Shown: positions 35,155 through 43,593 of the stretch, one piece after another | Layout: every line of letters starts with the position of its first letter | Position numbering within the stretch: position 1 is the stretch's first letter | Assembly (NCBI GenBank): GCA_049431945.1 | Contig: JBMTDJ010000003.1 | Span: 4,823-68,822 of the forward strand | DNA: 64,000 bases | Reading direction: 5' to 3' | DNA from: Mxb001 sp049431945 | GTDB taxonomy: Bacteria > Actinomycetota > Actinomycetes > S36-B12 | The notes under the pieces: generated by a model | Database searches by the model: none | Told to the model about the DNA's origin: nothing | The model's input: the letters and a program-made list of their open reading frames with translations, nothing else | Made by a program: the position numbers and the translations under genes

Positions 35155-37166
35155 GCTGGCGCGCTCTCCACCTGCCGGCGCTCACGGACCGCCCCGAGGA
35201 TCTCCGCAACGGCGTCATCGATGGCGACGCCGTTGCGCTGTGTTCCGTCGCGGTAGCGGAACGAGACGGCCCCGGCGGCCATGTCGTCGTCACCGGCGAT
35301 GAGCATGTAGGGCACCTTGGACTTCTGCGCTGTGCGGATCTTCTTCTGCATCCGATCATCGGCGTCGTCCACCTCGATGCGGATGCCGTGCTCACGCAGT
35401 CGCGCCGCTACGTCGTAGAGGTAGTCGACATGGGCGTCGGAAACCGGAATCGCCACGACCTGCACCGGCGCGAGCCAGGGAGGGAACGCTCCGGCGTAGT
35501 GCTCAAGCAGTACGGCGAAGAAGCGCTCGATCGAACCGAAAAGGGCACGGTGGATCATCACCGGCCGCTGGCGCGTGCCATCGGGTGCGGCGTACTCGAG
35601 GTCGAAGCGCTCGGGCAGGTTGAAGTCCAGCTGGATCGTGGACATCTGCCAGGTGCGGCCGATCGCGTCCTTGGCCTGCACCGAGATCTTGGGGCCGTAG
35701 AACGCCGCACCACCCTCGTCGAGCACGAGTTCCAGCCCCTGCTTCTCGGCAGCCTGGCGCAGGACCTCTGTAGCTTCGGCCCAGACCTCGTCGGATCCGA
35801 CGGACTTGTCGGGATCACGCGTGGACAACTCGAGATAGAAGTCCTCGAGTCCGTAATCGCGAAGCAGGTCGAGGACGAAGGTGAGCAGCGCGTCGAGTTC
35901 GTCGGCCATCTGCTCGCGCGTGCAGTAGATGTGCGCGTCGTCCTGCGTGAATCCGCGCGCGCGCGTCATGCCCTGGACGACACCGGACTTCTCGTAGCGG
36001 TAGACGGTGCCGAATTCGAACAGCCGCAGGGGTAGCTCCCGATACGAGCGACCTCGTGCGTCGAAGATGAGGTTGTGCATGGGGCAGTTCATGGGCTTCA
36101 TGTAGTAGTCGACGCCCTGGCGGCGGACATTGCCCTCGGCATCGACCTCCGCGTCGAGGTGCATGGGCGGGTACATCCCCTCGGCGTACCAGTCCAGGTG
36201 CCCTGACTTCTCGAAGAGCGCGGCCTTGGTCACGTGCGGGGTGTTGACGAACTCGTAGCCGGCCTCTTCGTGCCGCTTGCGCGAGTAGTCCTCCATCACG
36301 CGGCGCACGACGCCGCCCTTGGGGTGGAAGACCGCGAGCCCGGACCCGATCTCCTCCGGGAAGCTGAAGAGATCCAACTCGGCGCCGAGTTTGCGGTGAT
36401 CGCGCTTCTCAGCCTCCTCGAGGAAGGTCAGGTAGGCCTGCAACTGCTCCTTGTCGGGCCACGCGGTGCCGTAGACGCGCTGGAGCTGCTCATTCGCCTG
36501 ATCGCCCAGCCAATAGGCGGCTGCGGTGCGCATGAGCTTGAACGCATTCGGAGGGATGTAGCGGGTGTCGGGCACATGGGGCCCGCGGCAGAGGTCGCCC
36601 CAGCAGGTGGCTCCATCCTTGGCCTGGACGTTGTCGTAGATGGTGAGTTCGTTTCCGCCCACCTCCATGACGTCGGCCCCACCCTCGCTGCCGATCAAGC
36701 GCAGTTTGAAGGGCTCGCCCGCCAGCTCATGTCGCGCCTCCGCCTCGGTGACGACGCGACGGGAGAAGCGCTGACCGGACTTCACGATCTGCTGCATGCG
36801 CTTCTCGAGGGCCTTGAGGTCCTCGGGCGTGAACGGGGTCTCGACCGAGAAGTCGTAGTAGAAGCCATCCTTGACCGGCGGGCCGATGCCGAGCTTGGCC
36901 TCGGGGAAAGTGTCCTGCACCGCCTGGGCTAGGACGTGCGCGGTGGAGTGACGCAGGACCGCCAGGCCCTCGGGTGAATCGACGCTCACCGCCTCGACGA
37001 CGTCGCCTTCGCTCACCGTCGTGGCCAGGTCCCGAAGTTCGCCGTTGATGCGGGCAACGACCACGGAACGATCGCCTCCGACAACGTCCATGGCCGTCGT
37101 ACCCTCGGGGACCGAACTGGTGCGCTCGCCCTCGGGCGTGATGACACGGACCGCCAATTCCGACAC
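35151..37166 (-). CDS. thrS: Threonyl-tRNA synthetase
   Basis: Class II synthetase with TGS domain (1-60), editing domain beginning at RHSTAHVLAQAV, catalytic core with MNCPMHN near residue 360 (zinc cysteine), and a C-terminal anticodon domain. The frame starts ATG AAC GTG; GAGAGG abuts the ATG (37172) but is six bases from the GTG at 37166, which I therefore prefer. TACTGT on the minus strand near 37210 may be the -10. HIT and cupin genes follow in one operon. Confidence 0.95.
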   Translation of the reverse strand: MSELAVRVITPEGERTSSVPEGTTAMDVVGGDRSVVVARINGELRDLATTVSEGDVVEAVSVDSPEGLAVLRHSTAHVLAQAVQDTFPEAKLGIGPPVKDGFYYDFSVETPFTPEDLKALEKRMQQIVKSGQRFSRRVVTEAEARHELAGEPFKLRLIGSEGGADVMEVGGNELTIYDNVQAKDGATCWGDLCRGPHVPDTRYIPPNAFKLMRTAAAYWLGDQANEQLQRVYGTAWPDKEQLQAYLTFLEEAEKRDHRKLGAELDLFSFPEEIGSGLAVFHPKGGVVRRVMEDYSRKRHEEAGYEFVNTPHVTKAALFEKSGHLDWYAEGMYPPMHLDAEVDAEGNVRRQGVDYYMKPMNCPMHNLIFDARGRSYRELPLRLFEFGTVYRYEKSGVVQGMTRARGFTQDDAHIYCTREQMADELDALLTFVLDLLRDYGLEDFYLELSTRDPDKSVGSDEVWAEATEVLRQAAEKQGLELVLDEGGAAFYGPKISVQAKDAIGRTWQMSTIQLDFNLPERFDLEYAAPDGTRQRPVMIHRALFGSIERFFAVLLEHYAGAFPPWLAPVQVVAIPVSDAHVDYLYDVAARLREHGIRIEVDDADDRMQKKIRTAQKSKVPYMLIAGDDDMAAGAVSFRYRDGTQRNGVAIDDAVAEILGAVRERRQVESAPA

Positions 37167-37353
37167 GTTCATCCTCTCGGCCTGCCCGCCCGATATCCCA
37201 ACCCGCCAACAGTATCGTCACGGGCAGCAGTTGCCTGGATGCAGCCGACGACCGACGTCGTCTTTCCCGTGTGGGTTGCCATCGTGAGCGTCTACCTGCT
37301 CATCACGACGCCGGGCGGCAAGGCCTTGGAGGCACGGGCCGGGCTGTGACGGT

Positions 37354-37424
<71 letters not shown>

Positions 37425-37475
37425 GTCGGGACGCATTCCCCTTCGGATCCGAGGCGTGAGACTACCGCACGGCCC

Positions 37476-38000
37476 CTAACGGAAAACCAGGCCCGTGATC
37501 GGTTGAAGAGTCAGCCCGTAGGCGACGACGTACCAGGCGATCCCCACAGCGGCAGTCACGATGACGGCGCTGGCGAGCGCAATGTTTCGCTTGCGTACGC
37601 GGGGATCGAGTGCGGCCTCGGCAGCCCGCCGAGCCCAGCGCCGCACCGGCTCCAGCAGCCGTCTCGCCCAGGCGTACTCCGATGCCAGCACGATGAACCC
37701 GAGGATGATCGTCGCCCAGCCCGGTCCCGGAAGCACGAGCATCGCCACGCCCGCCAGGACCAGCCCGAAGCCGATGAGTAGCACGCCGGCCCGCCACAGC
37801 ACGTGCGTCGACCTACGGCGACGCGCCCAGGCCCGGGCACGTAGGTGCGGGGGGAGGACGCGGTCGACAGCTTCCTCGAATCCCTCGACGAGTTCTTCAG
37901 CGGCATCCTCGATCGAGTCCTCGATCTGATGCAGGCGCGACTCCTCGGGAGTTTCCCCGTCTCGAGAATCGTCGTCGCGCTCACGCTCCGGGCCGCTCAC
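37476..38000 (-). CDS. TIGR02611-like PGPGW membrane protein
   Basis: Hypothetical protein of about 174 residues. An acidic N-terminus (ERERDDDSRDGE) and a helical stretch lead to two adjacent hydrophobic helices joined around the motif LPGPGWATIILGF, which defines this actinobacterial family, then a basic segment and a third helix. I chose the GTG at 38000, just past the pabC-like stop; a longer frame would overlap that gene. Function unknown. Confidence 0.75.
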   Translation of the reverse strand: MSGPERERDDDSRDGETPEESRLHQIEDSIEDAAEELVEGFEEAVDRVLPPHLRARAWARRRRSTHVLWRAGVLLIGFGLVLAGVAMLVLPGPGWATIILGFIVLASEYAWARRLLEPVRRWARRAAEAALDPRVRKRNIALASAVIVTAAVGIAWYVVAYGLTLQPITGLVFR

Positions 38001-38019
38001 CCATCCACGGTAACCGCGA

Positions 38020-38862
38020 TCAGGGGTCCACGTCAGCCTGGGAACGCCGCTCAAACTCGGCCCTGACGGCGGCGGTCACCGGGCCGGGCGCGGGCAGCGA
38101 ATGAGCGTCGATGCGGTGAACGGGCTGGACATCTCGCGTGGAGGAGGTGATGAAGGCCTCCTCCACAGCGGCCAGATCCTCGAAGGGGATGTCCTCCTCG
38201 ACCGCGTCACTCCACTCGAGCACGAGTGCGCGGGTCACTCCGGGCAGGCAGCCGGTCTCCAGGGTGGGTGTCATCAGGCGCCCGCCGAGCACGACGAAGA
38301 CATTTGAGCCGGTCCCCTCACAGAGCCGGCCGCGGGTGTCTCCCATGAGCGCCTCCCCCGCGCCGTGTTCGTGCGCTCGGGCGAGGGCGAGCACGTTCTC
38401 GGCGTACGACGTGGACTTGACGCCCGCCAGCGGGCTTCGCTCATTGCGGGGCCAGGGGACGGTGATCACGGCTGCCGACTCGGGCCAGGGCCTCATGGGC
38501 GAGGCAGCGACGACAAGCGTCGGCCCTGCCTCGCCTCGGTCGCTGCCGAGTGGAGCCTCTCCCGCGGTGAAGGTCACCCTCAGGCGGCCAAGCTCGCCGA
38601 GTGCCTCCGCATTGGCCTCGATGGTGTCGACAATGGCGGCCCTCACCCGGTCACGGTCGGGGATGGGCAGGCCCAAACCGGCGGCACTGCGCTCAAGTCG
38701 ATCCAGATGCCGGCTTACGGCGAAGGCCTCACCTCCCGACACCTTCAGCGTCTCGAACACGCCGTCCGCCACCGTGAAGCCGTGGTCGAGCACGGACACT
38801 CGGGCCCGCGACGCGTCGACGAGACCCCCCGGCTGGTCAGCCTGCGACAACCAGATCCTCAT
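38020..38862 (-). CDS. pabC: Class IV aminotransferase, 4-amino-4-deoxychorismate lyase-like
   Basis: PLP enzyme of fold type IV, likely splitting aminodeoxychorismate to p-aminobenzoate and pyruvate for folate. SVLDHGFTVADGVFETLK is the N-terminal signature, the catalytic lysine is in LAGVKSTSYAENVL, and CEGTGSNVFVV binds the cofactor phosphate. Length is 280 residues. Its ATG overlaps the pabB stop (ATGA), which supports lyase over a branched-chain aminotransferase role. Confidence 0.85.
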   Translation of the reverse strand: MRIWLSQADQPGGLVDASRARVSVLDHGFTVADGVFETLKVSGGEAFAVSRHLDRLERSAAGLGLPIPDRDRVRAAIVDTIEANAEALGELGRLRVTFTAGEAPLGSDRGEAGPTLVVAASPMRPWPESAAVITVPWPRNERSPLAGVKSTSYAENVLALARAHEHGAGEALMGDTRGRLCEGTGSNVFVVLGGRLMTPTLETGCLPGVTRALVLEWSDAVEEDIPFEDLAAVEEAFITSSTRDVQPVHRIDAHSLPAPGPVTAAVRAEFERRSQADVDP

Positions 38863-39944
38863 GACCTCACCTCGTCGAGCGTGCCGCGATGCCGTTCGGG
38901 CTCCCATGCACCTGACGCGATCGCGACAAGGCGCTCGGCCTTCAATTCCGTCTCGCGCCATTCCGCCCGAGCATCGGAACCCCACGTGATGCCGGCGCCT
39001 GTCCCGAAGTGCACGCGATCCTCCGACTTCCAGAAAGTACGAATGGCTACGGCGAGATTCGCCCGTCCGGCGTCGGCATCCACCCACCCGACCGCGCCGC
39101 AGTACGGCCCGCGCGAGGCCAGCTCAACATCATCGATGATGGCCATGGCAGCCAATTTTGGCGCACCCGTCACCGAGCCGGGTGGAAACGTCGCGTCGAT
39201 GACATCGGTCCAGGATGTGTCGGGTGCGAGGACGCCGCGGACTCGGCTGACTAGGTGCACCAGGCCTGGATGCTCCTCTTCGGCCAGCAGATCAGGAACG
39301 CTCACCGTGCCTGTCGCGCAGACGCGCGAGAGATCGTTGCGCATCAGGTCCACGATCATGACGTTTTCTGCTTGGTCCTTGGGAAGCAGGTCAGCGGCGG
39401 TGCGGCCAGTTCCCTTGATCGGACCGGTGAGGACCTCGTCGCCGTCGCGGGCGATGAAGAGTTCGGGTGACGCGCTGGCGATCTCGACGACGCCCGGAAT
39501 GTTGATCATCGCCGCATGTGGCGCGGGATTGCCGCGGGTAAGGAGCGCATGCAACCCGCCGATGTCCGATCGCGCGTCCTCCGGCAGTGCGCCGGTGAGA
39601 ATCCGGCAGACGTTGGCCTGGTAGACGTCCCCGGCCGCGATCCGCTCTCGCACATGGTCGACAGCGGCGACGTAGTCAGCCTCAGCCATCGACGAGGACC
39701 ACGACTCCGGACCTCGCCAAGGACCCGCGACCTCCTCAGCCGGGCCGGGCCGCCAGGTGGCGAATCGAGCGAAGACAGGATCTCCGGCGTAGGGAATCAC
39801 CACCGCCCAGCGGCCCGAGGTATCGAGCGCACGGGCGTCGCTACGAACCTCCATGAGGTCGCGCGCTACCCAGCCGCCCAGATGGGCGACCGGCTGCGAC
39901 CGGTCCGGGGACCATCCCACGTGGGGGCGGGGTGCGTGCGTCAC
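38859..39944 (-). CDS. pabB: Aminodeoxychorismate synthase component I
   Basis: Chorismate-binding enzyme for p-aminobenzoate synthesis. The key feature is GPIKGTGR: PIKGT marks aminodeoxychorismate synthase, in contrast to PIAGT of anthranilate synthase. DLMRNDLSRVC, GSVTGAPKLAAM and FGTGAGITWGSDA follow. At 361 residues the N-terminal part is shorter than in E. coli PabB (about 450). The glutaminase partner pabA is not in the window. Starts by GTG; paired with the pabC-like gene. Confidence 0.9.
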   Translation of the reverse strand: MTHAPRPHVGWSPDRSQPVAHLGGWVARDLMEVRSDARALDTSGRWAVVIPYAGDPVFARFATWRPGPAEEVAGPWRGPESWSSSMAEADYVAAVDHVRERIAAGDVYQANVCRILTGALPEDARSDIGGLHALLTRGNPAPHAAMINIPGVVEIASASPELFIARDGDEVLTGPIKGTGRTAADLLPKDQAENVMIVDLMRNDLSRVCATGTVSVPDLLAEEEHPGLVHLVSRVRGVLAPDTSWTDVIDATFPPGSVTGAPKLAAMAIIDDVELASRGPYCGAVGWVDADAGRANLAVAIRTFWKSEDRVHFGTGAGITWGSDARAEWRETELKAERLVAIASGAWEPERHRGTLDEVRS

Positions 39945-39972
39945 GGCACCATCCTGTCGGGTCGGGGTCGCG

Positions 39973-40002
39973 TTGAGGAGCCCTCGGCGTGTCGGCTATC
40001 GT
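39973..40002 (+). promoter_or_regulatory. Candidate promoter of the tRNA cluster
   Basis: TTGAGG (39973-39978) and TATCGT (39997-40002) are 18 bases apart; each matches four of six consensus bases. Transcription would start near 40009, giving a leader of about 45 bases that contains the hairpin at 40033-40052. Confidence 0.35.
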
Positions 40003-40032
40003 CGTCCCCCTGACTGGGCCCCGGCTTGGTCT

Positions 40033-40052
40033 GACCGGGCAACCGCCCGGTC
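40033..40052 (+). other. Perfect 8-bp hairpin in the tRNA-Gly leader
   Basis: GACCGGGC-AACC-GCCCGGTC forms a perfect 8-bp stem with a four-base loop, ending two bases before the first base of tRNA-Gly. It may be an RNase processing signal or a pause site; this is inference. Confidence 0.5.
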
Positions 40053-40054
40053 TC

Positions 40055-40127
40055 GCGGACGTAGCGCAGTTGGTAGCGCATCACCTTGCCAAGGTGAGGG
40101 TCGCGGGTTCGAGTCCCGTCGTCCGCT
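40055..40127 (+). tRNA. tRNA-Gly (GCC)
   Basis: 73-base cloverleaf: acceptor GCGGACG/CGTCCGC, anticodon stem CACC/GGTG with loop TTGCCAA (anticodon GCC), T-arm GCGGG-TTCGAGT-CCCGT-type pairing, discriminator T. No CCA is encoded. First of three tandem tRNA genes; the Gly-Cys-Val order is common in actinobacteria. Confidence 0.96.
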
Positions 40128-40149
40128 CGAAGGGTCCACGAGACCTTTC

Positions 40150-40220
40150 GGTGGAGTGGCCGAGAGGCGAGGCAAGGGACTGCAAATCCCTCTACACGGG
40201 TTCAAATCCCGTCTCCACCT
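40150..40220 (+). tRNA. tRNA-Cys (GCA)
   Basis: 71-base cloverleaf: acceptor GGTGGAG/CTCCACC, anticodon stem AGGGA/TCCCT with loop CTGCAAA (anticodon GCA), T-loop TTCAAAT, discriminator T (the base recognised by CysRS). No CCA is encoded. It lies 22 bases after tRNA-Gly. Confidence 0.95.
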
Positions 40221-40252
40221 CGCAGCAACACGAGCACGGGCACCACCAGCAC

Positions 40253-40328
40253 GGGCGATTGGCGCAGGGGCTAGCGCGCTTCCTTGACACGGAAGAGGTC
40301 ACAGGTTCAAATCCTGTATCGCCCACCA
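40253..40328 (+). tRNA. tRNA-Val (GAC) with encoded CCA
   Basis: Acceptor GGGCGAT/ATCGCCC, anticodon stem CTTCC/GGAAG with loop TTGACAC (anticodon GAC), T-loop TTCAAAT, discriminator A at 40325. Unlike the other three tRNAs here it has CCA encoded (40326-40328). The last A of CCA is also the A of the ATG that opens the next gene. The anticodon loop carries TTGACA (40284-40289), and TCAAAT of the T-loop lies 17 bases on, a by-chance or real promoter-like pair. Confidence 0.95.
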
Positions 40329-40720
40329 TGGCAGCGATCCGTCGTCTCGTCGGCGTCTACGACGCTGACGGTGATCTGCGCGGGGAGATTGCCTACCTCG
40401 CTGGCAAGTTCGGTGGCCGCCATTGCGCCCTCTGCGACATCACCCACTCCCCCGTTCGGCGTCGGCGCGAGTGGGATGACTACGTCTCGACCCTTCCCGT
40501 GCCCTTCGACCTGGTTCACCGCAATAAGCGATCTGAGGCGATCGCCTCGGCCACCGATGGCCGTGAGGCATGCGTCGTGGCCGAATGCACTGACGGTGCC
40601 GTCGTCTTCCTGCTGGATAACGACGATCTCCTACGTGCGAGCGATGTCGCGGGCCTGGCACGAGCCGTCGACGACGCGATCGCGTCCGCTGGACTGAGTT
40701 GGACCGGCGCTAGCCCTTGA
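40328..40720 (+). CDS. Conserved hypothetical protein fused to the tRNA-Val end
   Basis: 130 residues, MAAIRRLVGVYDADGDLRGE then GGRHCALCDITHSPVRRRREWDDY, with a CxxC pair and conserved His/Asp in CALCDITH, and later LPVPFDLVHRNKR and CVVAECTDGAVVFLL. I recall similar actinobacterial proteins without known function. The only sensible start is the ATG at 40328, whose A is the last base of the tRNA CCA, so no Shine-Dalgarno can exist outside the tRNA body. The frame runs open upstream through the tRNAs, but that is not protein-like. Confidence 0.75.
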   Translation: MAAIRRLVGVYDADGDLRGEIAYLAGKFGGRHCALCDITHSPVRRRREWDDYVSTLPVPFDLVHRNKRSEAIASATDGREACVVAECTDGAVVFLLDNDDLLRASDVAGLARAVDDAIASAGLSWTGASP

Positions 40721-40877
40721 CCTAGACCGCGCCGCCGACGTGCTGCTTGGTTCATCCCCCCTCAATCGCGACGACCCGTCATCACCCTCACGGGTTTGCG
40801 CGCCCCCGGCACAGGAGCCGCCCGAGTCGTTGCCCGAATCACGGAAACCCTGAGCCGGGTGGACATCCGTTGGTGGG

Positions 40878-41732
40878 CTAGCGCAAGGAGTCGATCGCTT
40901 CCACCAGGGCGTCGGGTGCTTCCCAGTTGACCATGTGTCCCGCTCCTTCGACCCACACCATGGTGGCGCCCTCAATCGAGGTCGAGAGCCGCTCGGATTG
41001 CCATGGCGGGGCCGTACTGTCCTTGCGGCCGCAGATCACGATGGTGGGCTTCTTGATCTGATCGAGGCGGTCACCACGATCCTCATCGCCGAATGCCTGC
41101 AGAATGGGCACGAGAGACTTCAGATCCTGGGCCTTGAAGATCTCCACGAACATCGACAGGGCGGCAGGATCGGGATTGTCTCCATAGATGGACTTCGAGA
41201 AGGCCTTCGCCACCAACCCGCTCGACAGCATGCTCTTCAAGATGCCGCTCTTGATCATCGGGATCTGCGCCTTGTTCTGCATCGACCCCTTCGTGATGCT
41301 GCCCGAGAAGGTCGCAAAGAGGATCACGGCCTTAACGCGATCAGCAAGACCTGGGACGTCGAGAAGGCCCGCGATCGCGACGAAGCCCCCCATGGAATGC
41401 CCGACGAGGATGGCATCGTGGATGTCGAGCTGCTCGAGAATGGCGAGGTAGTCGCCGGCCATCTGCAGCGATCCGACTCCGTCGGTGCCGATGGTGGATT
41501 TCCCGTGACCTCGCTGATCGAAGGTGATCACGCGATACCCCTTGGCAACGAGCATCTCGGCGACGACGTTCCACTCGAGCATCGTGAGCCCGAAGCCGTG
41601 AGCCAAGAAGACGGTCGGGCCAGAACCCGCGACTCTCACCCGCAGGCGAGTGCCATCCGGTCGCTCGACCCAGGTCTCGTCACCCACCGGGTCCTTGCGC
41701 AGTTCCTCGAGCGTGTACTCGCGTGATGCCAT
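40878..41732 (-). CDS. Alpha/beta hydrolase
   Basis: Serine hydrolase of 284 residues. HGFG (45-48) forms the oxyanion hole, GHSMGG with Ser113 is the nucleophile elbow, the acid is probably Asp in CGRKDSTAPP, and the base His in VEGAGHMVNWE. FDQRGHGKS is typical of esterases and peroxidase-like members. The ATG at 41732 has GAGAGGAG upstream. It lies 12 bases after a TetR regulator gene, so the two form an operon likely under that regulator. Substrate unknown. Confidence 0.88.
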   Translation of the reverse strand: MASREYTLEELRKDPVGDETWVERPDGTRLRVRVAGSGPTVFLAHGFGLTMLEWNVVAEMLVAKGYRVITFDQRGHGKSTIGTDGVGSLQMAGDYLAILEQLDIHDAILVGHSMGGFVAIAGLLDVPGLADRVKAVILFATFSGSITKGSMQNKAQIPMIKSGILKSMLSSGLVAKAFSKSIYGDNPDPAALSMFVEIFKAQDLKSLVPILQAFGDEDRGDRLDQIKKPTIVICGRKDSTAPPWQSERLSTSIEGATMVWVEGAGHMVNWEAPDALVEAIDSLR

Positions 41733-41743
41733 GACAACTCCTC

Positions 41744-42349
41744 TCAGTTTTGCCCTGGACAAGCGGCGGATGGGCTTGGCGAACTGATCATGCGAATGGC
41801 CAGGTCGGCGTTATGGCGAGCGACGCTCACCTTGTCCGGGTCCACGCTGGGATCGAACCATCGGATGAGATCGATGCCGAGAGCCAGCAGGGAATGGGTC
41901 GTACGATGCAAATCGGCTACCTCGAAGGCTCCTGCTCGAATTCCCGCCTCGAGGGCAGTACGCATGAGCCGATGGAATTCACGCCGCTGGGCGACCACCA
42001 CGGCCCGGTGCTCCGGAGTGAGGGCATGCATCTCGTACTGCGTCACACGAGCCGCCTGAATGTTCTCGAGGTGCCAAAGGCTGAACTCCATCACCATCGC
42101 GTGGACGCGACTCACCGGATCGCCGTGCGAGTCGTAGACACCCTGGAGGTGCACCAGGGCGCTGCGCTGGGTTCGTTCACTGATGGCGAAGAGGAGTTCT
42201 TCCTTCGAGGAATGGTGCACGTAGACGGCAGCCGGACTCCGGTCCGCCTTCGCCGCAATGTCACGGGTCCGGGATCCGCCATAACCGTGCTCCGCGAACA
42301 CCTCGATCGCGGCATCGAAGAGCCGTCGCTGCGCTTTCGTCAGTTCCAC
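41744..42349 (-). CDS. TetR family transcriptional regulator
   Basis: 201 residues. The N-terminal helix-turn-helix is TRDIAAKADRSPAAVYVHHSSKEEL, after AAIEVFAEHGYGGS; the rest is a helical ligand-binding domain (WHLENIQAARVTQYEM). The frame opens GTG AAG GTG; GAGGAG is five bases before the second GTG (42349), so I start there. A perfect inverted repeat at 42381-42402, just upstream, is the likely operator, which would mean autoregulation of regulator plus hydrolase. Confidence 0.88.
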   Translation of the reverse strand: MELTKAQRRLFDAAIEVFAEHGYGGSRTRDIAAKADRSPAAVYVHHSSKEELLFAISERTQRSALVHLQGVYDSHGDPVSRVHAMVMEFSLWHLENIQAARVTQYEMHALTPEHRAVVVAQRREFHRLMRTALEAGIRAGAFEVADLHRTTHSLLALGIDLIRWFDPSVDPDKVSVARHNADLAIRMISSPSPSAACPGQN

Positions 42350-42380
42350 CTTCACTCCTCGACAGGTGCCTCCTGCGCGT

Positions 42381-42402
42381 CACCTAAGCGCATGCTTAGG
42401 TG
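42381..42402. promoter_or_regulatory. TetR-type operator palindrome
   Basis: CACCTAAGC-GCAT-GCTTAGGTG: 9-base perfect arms around a 4-base centre, about 32 bases upstream of the TetR gene start. The TAAGC...GCTTA core is like operators of several fatty-acid and acyl-CoA responsive TetR proteins, but no specific match is claimed. Confidence 0.65.
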
Positions 42403-42495
42403 TTCAGGAGGCATTTTGGGCATGTTGAGAAGCACATGGGCCACACCAATGGACTCACGTCACAGGAATCACATCGCTCCCCGGGATCGCGGGAG

Positions 42496-43593
42496 CTAGG
42501 CGGGCACGACGACCTGGCGCAGCGCCGCCCCTTCGCGCAAGCGGTCCATGGCGACGTTGATCTCCTCGAGCGGGAGCTCGTCGGAGACAAGTCGCTCGAC
42601 GGGCAGGCGACCTTCGCGCCACATGCACTCGAACAGGGGGATATCGCGGGCGGGCACGGCGGAGCCGAGATAGCTGCCCACAATGCGACGTCCCTCTGCG
42701 ACGAGCGCGAGCGGCGAGATGCCAGCGATGGCGCCCGCGGGTGGGAGCCCGACGCTCACGGTCGTGCCCCCCGGATTCGTGAGCGAGATCGCGGTCTCAA
42801 AGGCAGGCACTGCCCCCGCTGCCTCGATCACCAGATCTGCGCCGAGGCCATCGATCTCGTCTGGCGACACCGCGGCATCAGCCCCACAGTTCAGAGCGGC
42901 CGCACGCTTGCTCGCGATGGGATCAACCCCCACCACACGCACATCCGCGTGGCCTGACGCCACGAGCACTGCTGCGAGTCCGACCCCACCAAGGCCCACG
43001 ACGGCGACTGTGGTTCCGGGCCGTGGGGGTGCGACGTTGACGACAGCTCCGCCTCCCGTCAGGACCGCGCAGCCCAGAAGCGCGGCCACCGCCGGGGGCA
43101 CGTCAGATCCCACCGGCACCACCGAGCGTTCGTCGACCACCGCGTAGTCGGCAAACACCGAGGCACCCAGATGGTGGTGGATCCGGCCATCGCTCCCACG
43201 GAGCCTCGATCCTCCGGAGACGAGCTCACCAGCCGAGTTGGCCGTGCTGCCCGGGATGCACGGGCGGACTCCATCCGTCGCGCACCCGTCGCAATCCCCG
43301 CATCGAGGAAGGAACGTGATGGCGACGCGCTGTCCCACCGCCATGGTGGCGCCGTCGCCGCATGCATCGACGACGCCTGCCCCTTCGTGTCCGAGCAGCA
43401 TGGGCACCGGCCTTGGCCGGCCCCCATCCACGACCGAGAGGTCCGAATGGCAGACGCCGGCTGCCTCCAGGCGAACCCTCACTTCACCAGGTCCAGGCTC
43501 ATCGAGATCTAGTTCGCGGATGACCAGGGGCCTGCTGATTGCGTAGGGAGGCTCAGCGCCGACGCGTTCGAGCACCGCCCCGCGAATCCTCAT
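42496..43593 (-). CDS. Zinc-dependent alcohol dehydrogenase
   Basis: Medium-chain dehydrogenase, 365 residues. Catalytic zinc ligands fit Cys in GVCHSDLSVVDG, His in GHEGAGVV and a later Cys; the structural zinc site is CGDCDGCATDGVRPC. NAD-binding GLGGVGLAAVLVASG with the following acidic residue suggests NAD. It resembles the class III/mycothiol-type subgroup. The ATG at 43593 overlaps the thioesterase stop (ATGA); longer frames are not supported. Confidence 0.88.
   Translation of the reverse strand: MRIRGAVLERVGAEPPYAISRPLVIRELDLDEPGPGEVRVRLEAAGVCHSDLSVVDGGRPRPVPMLLGHEGAGVVDACGDGATMAVGQRVAITFLPRCGDCDGCATDGVRPCIPGSTANSAGELVSGGSRLRGSDGRIHHHLGASVFADYAVVDERSVVPVGSDVPPAVAALLGCAVLTGGGAVVNVAPPRPGTTVAVVGLGGVGLAAVLVASGHADVRVVGVDPIASKRAAALNCGADAAVSPDEIDGLGADLVIEAAGAVPAFETAISLTNPGGTTVSVGLPPAGAIAGISPLALVAEGRRIVGSYLGSAVPARDIPLFECMWREGRLPVERLVSDELPLEEINVAMDRLREGAALRQVVVPA

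Noticed and set aside
39989..40327. In-frame extension of the 130-residue protein upstream through the tRNA genes.
   Set aside because: The extension is entirely tRNA and spacer sequence and not protein-like.
40774..40795. ACCCGT...ACGGGT inverted repeat between convergent genes, considered as a terminator.
   Set aside because: Only six base pairs with a ten-base loop and no T-run; too weak to call.
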